Positions 35,194 to 42,359 of a DNA stretch of 42,359 nt are shown here, piece after piece. Under the pieces are notes generated by a model. That model was not told the origin of the DNA. It ran no database searches and saw only the letters and a program-made list of their open reading frames with translations. Origin of the DNA: Candidatus Parvarchaeota archaeon (GTDB lineage Archaea > Nanobdellota > Nanobdellia > Parvarchaeales > Parvarchaeaceae); NCBI GenBank assembly GCA_023261805.1, contig JAGDXV010000022.1:1-42359 (forward strand), written 5' to 3'. Numbering within the stretch: position 1 is the first letter of the stretch; every line of letters begins with the position of its first letter. The translations under genes and the position numbers were made by a program.

Positions 35194-36471
35194 TTATGGG
35201 GTTACCCTTTCAGGAGTTCTTGGAAGAAGCGTGGCTTCAGCGATGTTTTGAAGGTCTAACATCTGCTTTACTATCCTCTCAAGGCCGGTGCCTCCTCCGC
35301 CATGCGGGGGTGCTCCATACTTAAAGAAGTCAAGATAGAATGAGAATTTTTCAGGATCAAGACCTTTCTCCTTCAATTGAGATACGAGAACATCGTACCT
35401 GTGTTCTCTCTGTGCAAGGGTCGTAATTTCTAATCCTTTGTATATCAGATCGGCCCTGTATGTTACATCCTCCTCACCTGCCTTTCGCATGTGATAGAAC
35501 TGCGCGGCTGACCAGGGGAATTCGGTCAGGAAGAAGAAGTCACTTTTGTACTTGTTCTTTACGTACTCTCCGAGCATTCTTTCGCCCTCAGGGTCTATGT
35601 CATCCCCTATTTCCTTGTTATATTTCTCCTTCAGTATTTTCTTAGCTTCCTTGAATGGAATGCGGGGGAACTTATAATGCTGGAGCTCCGCCCTCGCACC
35701 AAGTATGTCCAGTTCGGTCTTGTTTTTCTTGTGTACAAACTTTAGTAGCTTAACCATCAGCTCCTCCATTATTTTCATAATCTCCTCATACGACTCTATG
35801 AAGCCCATCTCTATATCCACACTAGTATACTCGCACAGGTGTCTTGTGGTATGGTGGGGCTCAGCCCTAAAAACAGGCCCTATCTCAAATACTTTCGGAT
35901 AGCCAGCTATCACCATCATCTGTTTGTAGAATTGAGGCGATTGTGCAAGATAAGCAGTCTTATCGAAATATACTATCGGAAATACATTTGCCCCTCCTTC
36001 TGTAGCCTGCGAAACTATCTTTGATGAATGAAAGTTGACAAAGCCTTTTTTCTGGAAGAAATCATTTATAAAGTATGTGACAGTGCTTTCTATTTTGAAT
36101 ATCGCGTGCTGTTTCTCCTTTCTCAGGCTCAGGAAACGGTAATCAAGCTGTTTATCGAGTGTTGAATCAATTTTTTCATTCATATTCAGCGGTATCGGCT
36201 GCTCAGCGTGCGCAAGTATCTTGATCTCCAAAGGGGTTATCTCGAAGTTATTGATGACATCGCTGTTGAGTTTTATCTTTCCCCTCAATACAATCACATC
36301 TTCAGGCTTGAGTGATCTTGCGATAGAAAAATTTGGTTCATTTTCTTCTGTCAGAGTAGCCTGATAGTATCTACCATCCTCCCTGACGATCAGAAATATT
36401 ATTTTATTTAGATCTCTGACGGCGCTTACCCATCCCTTTAAAACTACTATATCTTCTGTTTCGTAAAACAT
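35194..36471 (-). CDS. aspS: aspartyl-tRNA synthetase, probably non-discriminating
   Basis: Class IIb synthetase: an N-terminal OB anticodon domain (about 1-90), then the catalytic domain with LAQSPQFYKQMM, motif 2 FEIGPVFRAEPHHTTRHL and motif 3 GGGGTGLERIVKQMLDL, ending LLPRTPERVTP. 425 residues, normal for archaea. Against the Thermococcus kodakarensis enzyme, the tRNA-Asp discrimination residues Trp26 and Lys85 appear as Ser16 and Ile73 here. This points to an enzyme that also charges tRNA-Asn, to be amidated by GatCAB; that is inference. It is followed by the CruF-like gene. Confidence 0.96.
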   Translation of the reverse strand: MFYETEDIVVLKGWVSAVRDLNKIIFLIVREDGRYYQATLTEENEPNFSIARSLKPEDVIVLRGKIKLNSDVINNFEITPLEIKILAHAEQPIPLNMNEKIDSTLDKQLDYRFLSLRKEKQHAIFKIESTVTYFINDFFQKKGFVNFHSSKIVSQATEGGANVFPIVYFDKTAYLAQSPQFYKQMMVIAGYPKVFEIGPVFRAEPHHTTRHLCEYTSVDIEMGFIESYEEIMKIMEELMVKLLKFVHKKNKTELDILGARAELQHYKFPRIPFKEAKKILKEKYNKEIGDDIDPEGERMLGEYVKNKYKSDFFFLTEFPWSAAQFYHMRKAGEEDVTYRADLIYKGLEITTLAQREHRYDVLVSQLKEKGLDPEKFSFYLDFFKYGAPPHGGGGTGLERIVKQMLDLQNIAEATLLPRTPERVTP

Positions 36472-36494
36472 ATCTAATTCGAGTAAATGAAGGT

Positions 36495-36506
36495 ATTAAT
36501 ATTTTA
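36495..36506 (-). promoter_or_regulatory. TATA box of aspS
   Basis: TAAAATATTAAT on the minus strand, centred about 28 bases upstream of the ATG at 36471, in the short gap after fttA. Confidence 0.45.
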
Positions 36507-36513
36507 TTCTTAA

Positions 36514-38400
36514 TTATCTCAATCTCAAGGCATCGAGAATCTTCGGTGCGACGGTTTCTATGTGCTCATTTGTCCTAGCGTATTTCATCAAAGCGATGAT
36601 TTTGCTCTCTTCTCCATGATCCAGCACAAGCCTCCTTGGTTTCGGTTTTATGTCCTTTAAGTACCTTTCCAGTTCTTTTCTATCCGAGTGGCCGGAGAAG
36701 CCTTGTATTGAGTATACAGGCAGGTTCACATTAAAATGTCTGAGGGATCCGTTCAGATCTATACTCACCTCCTTTGCTCCCTCCTGAAGTGCCCTTCCAA
36801 GTGTACCATTACCTTGGTAGGAAACAAGTACGACGGCGTTTCTATCGTCTTCGCAGAGATTGGCAAAGTAATAGACAGATGGGCCCCCATTAAGCATACC
36901 TGAGGTAGCAAGTATTATAGCAGGACCTCCAGACAGGACTTTTTGTCTTTCCTCTTCGCTCACAACATGTTTGAATATCTTTGACATGAAAGGACTGTTA
37001 TTGTACTCTATTATTCTCCTTTTTGTCTCAGCATTCATGAACTCTGGATATACGGTATATATCGCCGTCACATCCCAAAGCATCCCATCAACAATCACCG
37101 GCACATCCTGGAGGAAGCCGTAGCGTGTCCATTCCTCGGCCATAAGCATTATCTCCTGTGCCCTTCCTACTCCAAGCACCGGCACTAGAACCTTCCCCCC
37201 TTTATCAATGGTCTTCTTAACAATATCAAAGAAAAAGTTTTCGGCTTCCTCTCTGCTTGGCTGCTTATCATCATCACCACCGTATGTGCTTTCCATGATC
37301 AGCGTTTCAACCCTGTCGAATGTGTTATCGGCTTTGTTCAGTGTTTTTGAGTCAGCGTATTTGAAATCTCCGGTGTAAAGGATATTGTGGAAGCCGTTTC
37401 CTACATTAAGATGAACCATCATCGCTCCAAGTATATGGCCTGAATTGTGTAATGTCACTCTAACATCAGGCGTCACATCAGTCACCTCGTTTGGATTCAG
37501 GACTATAGAATACTTCAACATCTCTTTTATGTTGTCGATGTTGAACAGCTGCTTTTCATTCGTTTTGTCTGTAAGGGAGAGATAGTCGAGATGAAGCAGA
37601 GTCATCACATCTCTAGTTGGGGCTGTTGAAAAAACAGGACCCTTATAACCGTATTTGTACAGGACAGGAAGAAATCCGCAGTGATCCAGGTGGCTGTGGG
37701 TAATCACAACAGCATCAAGCTTTGATATGTCAAATTCAGGTGCATCGATCCTTGGGACCGGATCCCTTGAATTGCTGACATCTATCCCCGCATCCACAAG
37801 AACACTGCTTATTGGGGTTTGTATAAGGATCGCGGATCTTCCGACCTGTCTGAAGCCACCAAGGGCGCTCATCCTAACCCAATATTTATCGTTGACATCA
37901 AACTTCGAATTGTAGATTTTTTCGCCTATTGAATTCATCAGTTTCTTCCTGAAATCAGCGTTCGAGAAAAGCATCTCCCTAATCGCCCTCACGATATCGG
38001 ATTTTATCAGAGGGTATCTTAGTGTCGCTATCGACCAGCCTGTTTTGTCTTTTATTTCCTTGGCGACGTCCATTCCCTTGCTTATCATCTCAGGCCTCAT
38101 CACTTCTAATGTTGCAATGCTCCTGTCCCTTTCAAACCATATCTGCTTTATCTCCGCGGATTTAGGTACGATCTTTTCGATCTCTTTCTCAGCTTCCTTT
38201 TCATCCATTAGAAGAGAGGGATCCAGGCGGACCTCAATCCTTTTTTTCTTAGTGTTCACTATTGGTTTGATGATGTCCAGATTGTTAACAAGGAAATTTT
38301 TGTTTTTTGTGTAGACTATTATGTTGGATACTTCAAACTCTATATCGCTCACTAGAGAGGGATCGCCTATCATCTCCGCTATTTCCTTTTTTATGTCCAT
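36514..38400 (-). CDS. fttA: transcription termination ribonuclease FttA (aCPSF1), KH-beta-CASP
   Basis: Archaeal homologue of CPSF73, the general factor for transcription termination. Two KH-like domains (about 1-75 and 76-140) precede a metallo-beta-lactamase domain with HSHLDHCG (His235, His237, Asp239, His240), a SGHILGAMMVHL motif, YTGDFKY and MESTYGGDD. The beta-CASP part follows, with SGMLNGGPSVYY and GFSGHSDRKEL near the end. 628 residues, normal size. The second KH has SKGM (107-110) where the usual sequence has a Gly-x-x-Gly loop. It begins 3 bases after the DUF929 gene's stop, so they are probably co-transcribed. Confidence 0.96.
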   Translation of the reverse strand: MDIKKEIAEMIGDPSLVSDIEFEVSNIIVYTKNKNFLVNNLDIIKPIVNTKKKRIEVRLDPSLLMDEKEAEKEIEKIVPKSAEIKQIWFERDRSIATLEVMRPEMISKGMDVAKEIKDKTGWSIATLRYPLIKSDIVRAIREMLFSNADFRKKLMNSIGEKIYNSKFDVNDKYWVRMSALGGFRQVGRSAILIQTPISSVLVDAGIDVSNSRDPVPRIDAPEFDISKLDAVVITHSHLDHCGFLPVLYKYGYKGPVFSTAPTRDVMTLLHLDYLSLTDKTNEKQLFNIDNIKEMLKYSIVLNPNEVTDVTPDVRVTLHNSGHILGAMMVHLNVGNGFHNILYTGDFKYADSKTLNKADNTFDRVETLIMESTYGGDDDKQPSREEAENFFFDIVKKTIDKGGKVLVPVLGVGRAQEIMLMAEEWTRYGFLQDVPVIVDGMLWDVTAIYTVYPEFMNAETKRRIIEYNNSPFMSKIFKHVVSEEERQKVLSGGPAIILATSGMLNGGPSVYYFANLCEDDRNAVVLVSYQGNGTLGRALQEGAKEVSIDLNGSLRHFNVNLPVYSIQGFSGHSDRKELERYLKDIKPKPRRLVLDHGEESKIIALMKYARTNEHIETVAPKILDALRLR

Positions 38401-38403
38401 ATT

Positions 38404-39345
38404 TTATCTAAACTTGTCATAGAATGCGGTCCAATTGTAATATCCGCATATGTCTCCCGCTTTTTCATTTGCATTGCATATCGCTGCTATTATCATATCT
38501 GCCTCTATTCTCATCGCAACGGAATAAGCATCATCTTCTCCATACATGGCCTTTTGTGCCAGCTCGGTTGCATTCTGCGAGATGTTCATCGGTGCCAGTG
38601 CTGTCAGAGCTCCATTCATATAAACACCAGCAAAACTTTCGAGAGGAGTGCCGAAGGCATTGTTCACTATCGCCCCGTTTTTGACTCCAAGAGCATACAA
38701 GGGTTCAAATTCAGGATAAGCCTCGAGCATCTGCTGGGCAGGAGGGGGATAGAATCCATAGGGCATATAATACTCAACACTGTTGAATTGAACTGTCTTG
38801 GAACGGTATGTGTTTCCGACCATGAATTTGAGGGTAGTTTCATTCGTTTTCCCTTGGATCGATTCATTAGTCAGCGTTCCATTTTTGAGCCAGTAGACGA
38901 CGGGAACGGTAACATTTTTCTCCCCAAATAGGAATTCGGGAAGATTTCCATCACCGTATGAATATGAATCTATCAGGGACGAGAAGTTTCCAAACTGGTC
39001 TAATGCGATCACAAGTCCAACGCTCAATCTGGCGCAGAACTGGCAGTTTGTCATGCTGGCCAAATAAACCATCACCTTCCCATCGGTGTTATTGATCATC
39101 AACCCATCATTTTGAGACTTGGGGATGAAAATATCATACTGATTAGCCGTTATTTTTCCGCTCATAAGGGCGTTCGCCGTTGTTATCAGGTTGCTGGACA
39201 CATTATCTGAAGGCTGCGTTTGGTAATAGCTTGCATGGTATAGGAATTCATAAGTTGCAAATATCACAACTAAGACAGCCAAAGCGGCTATCACGGCGAT
39301 CACAATCAGCCTTGTTCTTCCTTTCGCACTTTTATTTTCCTCCAT
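38404..39345 (-). CDS. DUF929 family exported thioredoxin-like protein
   Basis: 313 residues: a single N-terminal membrane helix (about 13-35), then an external domain. Cys101 and Cys104 in NCQFCARLSVGLVIALDQFGNF match the DUF929 (PF06053) core, which has a C-x-x-C pair and an FGNF strand. A second Cys pair sits near the C-terminus (AICNANEKAGDICGYYN). Several sequons fit extracellular exposure. The family occurs in Sulfolobales, Thermoplasmatales and ARMAN-like archaea. The role is unknown; a disulfide or redox function outside the cell is inferred. It lies between psmB and fttA on the same strand. Confidence 0.85.
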   Translation of the reverse strand: MEENKSAKGRTRLIVIAVIAALAVLVVIFATYEFLYHASYYQTQPSDNVSSNLITTANALMSGKITANQYDIFIPKSQNDGLMINNTDGKVMVYLASMTNCQFCARLSVGLVIALDQFGNFSSLIDSYSYGDGNLPEFLFGEKNVTVPVVYWLKNGTLTNESIQGKTNETTLKFMVGNTYRSKTVQFNSVEYYMPYGFYPPPAQQMLEAYPEFEPLYALGVKNGAIVNNAFGTPLESFAGVYMNGALTALAPMNISQNATELAQKAMYGEDDAYSVAMRIEADMIIAAICNANEKAGDICGYYNWTAFYDKFR

Positions 39346-39382
39346 ATTTTCTCAAAAGAATAATGAATGAGAAAGGAGAATT

Positions 39383-40006
39383 TTACTTGGAGATGATCTT
39401 ATTGATCTCCTCGTCTGTAAGCTTGTTATACCCTTTTTTGTTGATCACGACTATATCTATTCCATTTCCTGTGTAAACATCACGTTGAAGGGAGGAGGAA
39501 ACTGCTTTGTGCGCTAATCTTATCGCCTCCTCTTCGCTCATATTATCCTTGTAATCTGCTTGTAGGACGCCAAGCGCAAAGACACCGCCGGAACCGGTGA
39601 AAGCGTACTTGTCTTCGGTGTATGATCCAACCTCATCTATCACAAATAATCTCGGCTTTGTATCATATCCACCAACAATTAGCTCAGCGTACAATATATT
39701 CAGGGACAACCTCTTTTCGTAAAGCATTGAACTCAGCAACCCAACAACGGCCTCTGTTGTCATCTCAGACCCAGATCTTATTGTGAAAAGCCTTGTTTCA
39801 GCCTGTATGAGCTTGACAAGCACCTGTAGGTCAGACACCAATCCAGCTGTCGTTATTCCTATGTTTTTCGTCACAGGAAATATCTTTTGTCCATTTGGAT
39901 GTGCGACAATGTGATCCAAAGACACCCTTCTATCCGCTGCCAAAACTACACCGTCCTTGTAGACAAGCCCTATCGTTGTAGTTCCAGTTTTTTCAGCCAT
40001 AAACAT
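39383..40006 (-). CDS. psmB: proteasome beta subunit
   Basis: Catalytic subunit of the 20S proteasome. A short propeptide (MFMAEKTG) ends in Gly before the Thr nucleophile TTTIG; counting from it, Asp17 (AADRR) and Lys33 (GQKIF) complete the active site. Visible too are AETRLF, ELIVGGYD and TGSGGVFALGVL. The 207 residues are normal. A TTTTTATA element centred 25 bases upstream supports the start at 40006 rather than the second Met at 40000. No alpha subunit lies in the window. Confidence 0.97.
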   Translation of the reverse strand: MFMAEKTGTTTIGLVYKDGVVLAADRRVSLDHIVAHPNGQKIFPVTKNIGITTAGLVSDLQVLVKLIQAETRLFTIRSGSEMTTEAVVGLLSSMLYEKRLSLNILYAELIVGGYDTKPRLFVIDEVGSYTEDKYAFTGSGGVFALGVLQADYKDNMSEEEAIRLAHKAVSSSLQRDVYTGNGIDIVVINKKGYNKLTDEEINKIISK

Positions 40007-40027
40007 CAGATTGATTGTCGATTATCG

Positions 40028-40035
40028 TATAAAAA
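40028..40035 (-). promoter_or_regulatory. TATA box of psmB
   Basis: TTTTTATA on the minus strand, centred about 25 bases upstream of the ATG at 40006. Confidence 0.55.
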
Positions 40036-40125
40036 CCTTTTTTGGTTAAGAGTATACAGACGTTTCCTATATTTAACCCTTTTCTTTTTTTGATTTTCCA
40101 CAAATCTGATCGTCAGTACAAAAAG

Positions 40126-40133
40126 AATTTAAA
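40126..40133 (+). promoter_or_regulatory. TATA box of the 87-aa gene
   Basis: AATTTAAA is preceded by ACAAAAAG, which can serve as BRE. It is centred about 26 bases upstream of the ATG at 40156. Confidence 0.55.
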
Positions 40134-40155
40134 TCCTCACAGCATATTATAATGA

Positions 40156-40419
40156 ATGCAGTTTGAAGATATAGCTGAGCCGAACGAATTGATCGTCAGA
40201 GAGGGCTCCAACAATTTCATAAAGATAAACATGACAAAAGGAAAGGAAGGAGACAGGGAGATAACTTTTATAAGCATCAAGAAGGGTTATTATGTTGATG
40301 TAAACGGTAAAAAGCAGGAAAGGATAAAAACAAGCCTTTCCGTGAATTTCGACGAGTTACCTCTTCTGATAGAGGCACTGTCATCATTTAAGAAAAAACT
40401 TGAGTCAAGCACATTTTGA
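40156..40419 (+). CDS. small unrecognised protein, possibly PC4/Whirly-like
   Basis: 87 residues, no signal or membrane helix. The pattern is beta-strand-like: FIKINMTKG, ITFISIKKGYYVDVNGKKQERIKTSLSV, then a helix (LPLLIEALSSFKKKL). A strand-rich front with a GYY turn and a C-terminal helix is reminiscent of PC4-type single-stranded DNA-binding proteins, but I would not assign it. It has a clear leaderless promoter and its stop overlaps the ATG of the Lon-like protease gene (TGATG), so the two form one unit. A link in function is unknown. Confidence 0.75.
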   Translation: MQFEDIAEPNELIVREGSNNFIKINMTKGKEGDREITFISIKKGYYVDVNGKKQERIKTSLSVNFDELPLLIEALSSFKKKLESSTF

Positions 40420-42266
40420 TGCTTATGAATAAAATAATTTACGTATTGTTGTTTGTCGTAGCTTTATCACTAATAGGGGTCTCGCACGCGTCTCCATCAA
40501 ATCTGACTGTGATTGGAAAAGCAGGCCTCTACATCTTCGGCGTGACCCAAGAGCCGAATGGAACGATGGTCGGTGTACCCGCTATGCTTAATCTTACCGT
40601 CACGAAGGGGACAGGGCAGATATATATAGGTTCAACCCCCTTGACAGGCACGGATACACAAGCACAGGCAGTCATATCAACGGATGTTGCGTGTAGGTTA
40701 TTAAATGTCAACTGTAATCAGTATAATTTCTATTATTTCATCACCTCCTTTTCCCCAGAAGTGAGCGGGCCGAGCGCCGGTGGCGCTTTCACCATCGCCG
40801 CCATGTCGATTCTATCTGGTAAGCCGTTAAATCCGAATGTAGCGATGACGGGTACAGCGAATCCGGATGGGAGTGTCGGGATTGTCGGGGACGTATCTGA
40901 GAAGAGTGAGGCAGCTGCTCTTCAGGGGATAAAGATCTTCCTCTATCCTTCGACTGACAACGTATCTTCGAGCGCTGAATCTTTTGATCAGGCCCGTGGA
41001 ATGGAGACGATTCCCATAAGCACGATAGATCAGGCCTTCGAATATTTTACAGGCTATAGCGTGTATCAACCATTAAATTCTAGCATCTATACACCGTTTT
41101 ACAATGCGGTCATGAACAGGACATACTATGTAATTTCTTCCTATCAAACCCAGCTTTATGATAGCCTCCCAAGCGTCACGCCTAGCAATCAGACGGCTGA
41201 GTACTACATAACAACCGCGCAGAACGCCATCACTAGGGAGAGGAGTCTTTATTCGGAAGGCGATGCATACGATGCGGCTAGCCTGGCTATAAATACTTCC
41301 ATCCCCGATCTTGTGATGGCTAGAGTGATCGAATCAAGCGGCGGAAATCTCCAGTCTTATCTCAGTTCTTTAATCAATCAAGAATATGGACAGATCTCCT
41401 CGACTTACAATAATGTAACTCAAGACTACGTAACAAATTCCTCCGATCTCGATCTGAAGTTGATTGCTGTGGATAGACTTGCCCAGGCCAGTTATCTCCT
41501 GAACGCATCAAATTCCTCCCTGTCATCGAATCTCTCCCAGGCCCTTTATTACTACGCTCTTGCGAACACGAAGCGCGTCTCGGCTGTTTTTTGGGTTTCT
41601 ATTCTGCCAAGGGGCCATGTTTCGTTCAGTCAGGATTCATTTTATAATTACAGCTCCTATTATCTGTATAAAGCCTCTTCCTATGCCGATTATTCAGCGC
41701 TTCTGGGCGTGAATTCCCCGGATCAGATTTCACTGATGAATTATTATCTTAACAAGGCAAATAATTATTATAATGAAGGTCAGTATATACCATCGATCTT
41801 CGATTCTATTGAGGCGTTAGGGGTGTCACAATTGATAATAGAGGAAAACAGTGTGATAAATGGCTCCTTTGCTCCTATAAACTCTCAGCTTGCAAACATG
41901 GCCTTAGCATCCATAGACAACGCTGAAAGAGCAGGGGTCACGCCGTTCCTTGGAATAAGTTATTATCAGTATGCTCAGAGCTTCTCCCCTGATACAGGAG
42001 AGGCGTATCTGATACAATTCTATGCAAATTCTATGCTGTACTCGGAGTTTGAGGAAGACCTTGTCAGCGGTGCTACATTGAAAAGTGTGGCACTTGTTCC
42101 TTCATCTGCTCCTGTTCAGAATGTTTACACATTTCAGCCTGGAGACGCATATATTTTATATTTCCTCTTCATAGTTTCACTCATAATAATCGCTCTTAAA
42201 TTGATCTCAGAAAACAGATTTCATCCTGTAAGCAAAAATAAGAAAACCAGGCATCAAAAACACTGA
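40419..42266 (+). CDS. exported Lon-like Ser/Lys protease (COG1750 type)
   Basis: Order: signal peptide (about 4-25), a Lon-like (S16-type) protease domain, a long helical region with many Tyr, Ser and sequons, and a C-terminal membrane helix (about 582-602) with a basic tail. The catalytic Ser119 lies in SGPSAGGAF, the catalytic Lys162 in GDVSEKSEAA. The spacing of 43 residues equals that of LonB. No AAA+ part is present, so the protease works outside the cell without ATP. Fits archaeal COG1750. I chose the ATG at 40419, overlapping the upstream stop; a TTG at 40416 and an ATG at 40428 are alternatives. Confidence 0.9.
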   Translation: MLMNKIIYVLLFVVALSLIGVSHASPSNLTVIGKAGLYIFGVTQEPNGTMVGVPAMLNLTVTKGTGQIYIGSTPLTGTDTQAQAVISTDVACRLLNVNCNQYNFYYFITSFSPEVSGPSAGGAFTIAAMSILSGKPLNPNVAMTGTANPDGSVGIVGDVSEKSEAAALQGIKIFLYPSTDNVSSSAESFDQARGMETIPISTIDQAFEYFTGYSVYQPLNSSIYTPFYNAVMNRTYYVISSYQTQLYDSLPSVTPSNQTAEYYITTAQNAITRERSLYSEGDAYDAASLAINTSIPDLVMARVIESSGGNLQSYLSSLINQEYGQISSTYNNVTQDYVTNSSDLDLKLIAVDRLAQASYLLNASNSSLSSNLSQALYYYALANTKRVSAVFWVSILPRGHVSFSQDSFYNYSSYYLYKASSYADYSALLGVNSPDQISLMNYYLNKANNYYNEGQYIPSIFDSIEALGVSQLIIEENSVINGSFAPINSQLANMALASIDNAERAGVTPFLGISYYQYAQSFSPDTGEAYLIQFYANSMLYSEFEEDLVSGATLKSVALVPSSAPVQNVYTFQPGDAYILYFLFIVSLIIIALKLISENRFHPVSKNKKTRHQKH

Positions 42267-42302
42267 ATATTTTTGTGTTAGAAAAACCATCAACCTAGAA
42301 AC

Positions 42303-42312
42303 ACTTAAATAT
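42303..42312 (+). promoter_or_regulatory. TATA box of the gene entering at 42336
   Basis: ACTTAAATAT, centred about 28 bases upstream of the ATG at 42336; it fits the spacing of the other leaderless genes. Confidence 0.45.
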
Positions 42313-42335
42313 CCCAACTTCTATAATAATAATTT

Positions 42336-42359
42336 ATGAATACAATCCCTTATACCAAT
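42336..42359 (+). CDS. start of a gene cut by the window end
   Basis: An ATG at 42336 opens a frame (MNTIPYTN) that stays open to the last base, at the right distance from a TATA box. Too little is visible to name it. Confidence 0.35.

Noticed and set aside
1-42359. CRISPR arrays, insertion sequences, integrase or attachment sites
   Set aside because: I saw no regularly spaced repeats, inverted-repeat-bounded transposase or integrase gene on either strand.

Overview
The window is archaeal chromosome. The evidence is eukaryote-like informational genes (eS4, eL19, eL32, an RNase P Rpp29-like subunit, LonB, FttA, a proteasome beta subunit, Rio1), a 7S SRP RNA with the archaeal S-domain core, tRNAs without encoded CCA (one with a small intron), and TATA boxes about 26 bases upstream of leaderless start codons. 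The very tight packing, the giant exported proteins and a DUF929 protein suggest a small-genome lineage, plausibly DPANN of the Micrarchaeota/Parvarchaeota (ARMAN-like) kind. That placement is inference, not proof.

Layout. (1) 1-14081, + strand: five consecutive genes for exported or membrane proteins. Two start with class III (type IV pilin-like) signal peptides. Two are giants (1229 and 2663 aa), rich in N-glycosylation sequons and cysteines, probably a surface or appendage system. (2) 14116-15950: an adenosine-specific kinase (PF04008), an intron-containing tRNA-CAU squeezed between two genes, an unrecognised gene, and a membrane-anchored PF10107 nuclease-like protein. (3) 15955-20250, - strand: tyrS, a PRC-barrel protein, lonB, rio1 and a minimal ogt. 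(4) 20353-23915: mre11-rad50. (5) 23945-24949: SRP RNA, tRNA-Ser(GCU), uL16 (L10e). (6) 24939-25777, - strand: a winged-helix protein and a PduO-type cobalamin adenosyltransferase. (7) 25830-34362: the spc ribosomal cluster, starting abruptly at rnp1 and running through uS17 to uL15, secY and an EMC3/DUF106 YidC-like insertase. (8) 34379-40006, - strand: tRNA-Ser(UGA), a CruF-like protein, aspS, fttA, a DUF929 protein and psmB. (9) 40156-42266: a small unrecognised protein and an exported Lon-like Ser/Lys protease (COG1750 type). The next gene starts at 42336.

How it fits together: most of the window serves translation (ribosome, two aminoacyl-tRNA synthetases, RNase P, tRNAs), protein export (SRP RNA, SecY, YidC-like protein), protein turnover (LonB, proteasome, exported Lon-like protease), DNA repair (Mre11-Rad50, Ogt, PF10107) and transcription termination (FttA). 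The first third is a lineage-specific surface-protein block that would use the export machinery. No mobile elements, CRISPR arrays or integrases were seen, and no stretch over 300 bases lacks a gene or RNA.
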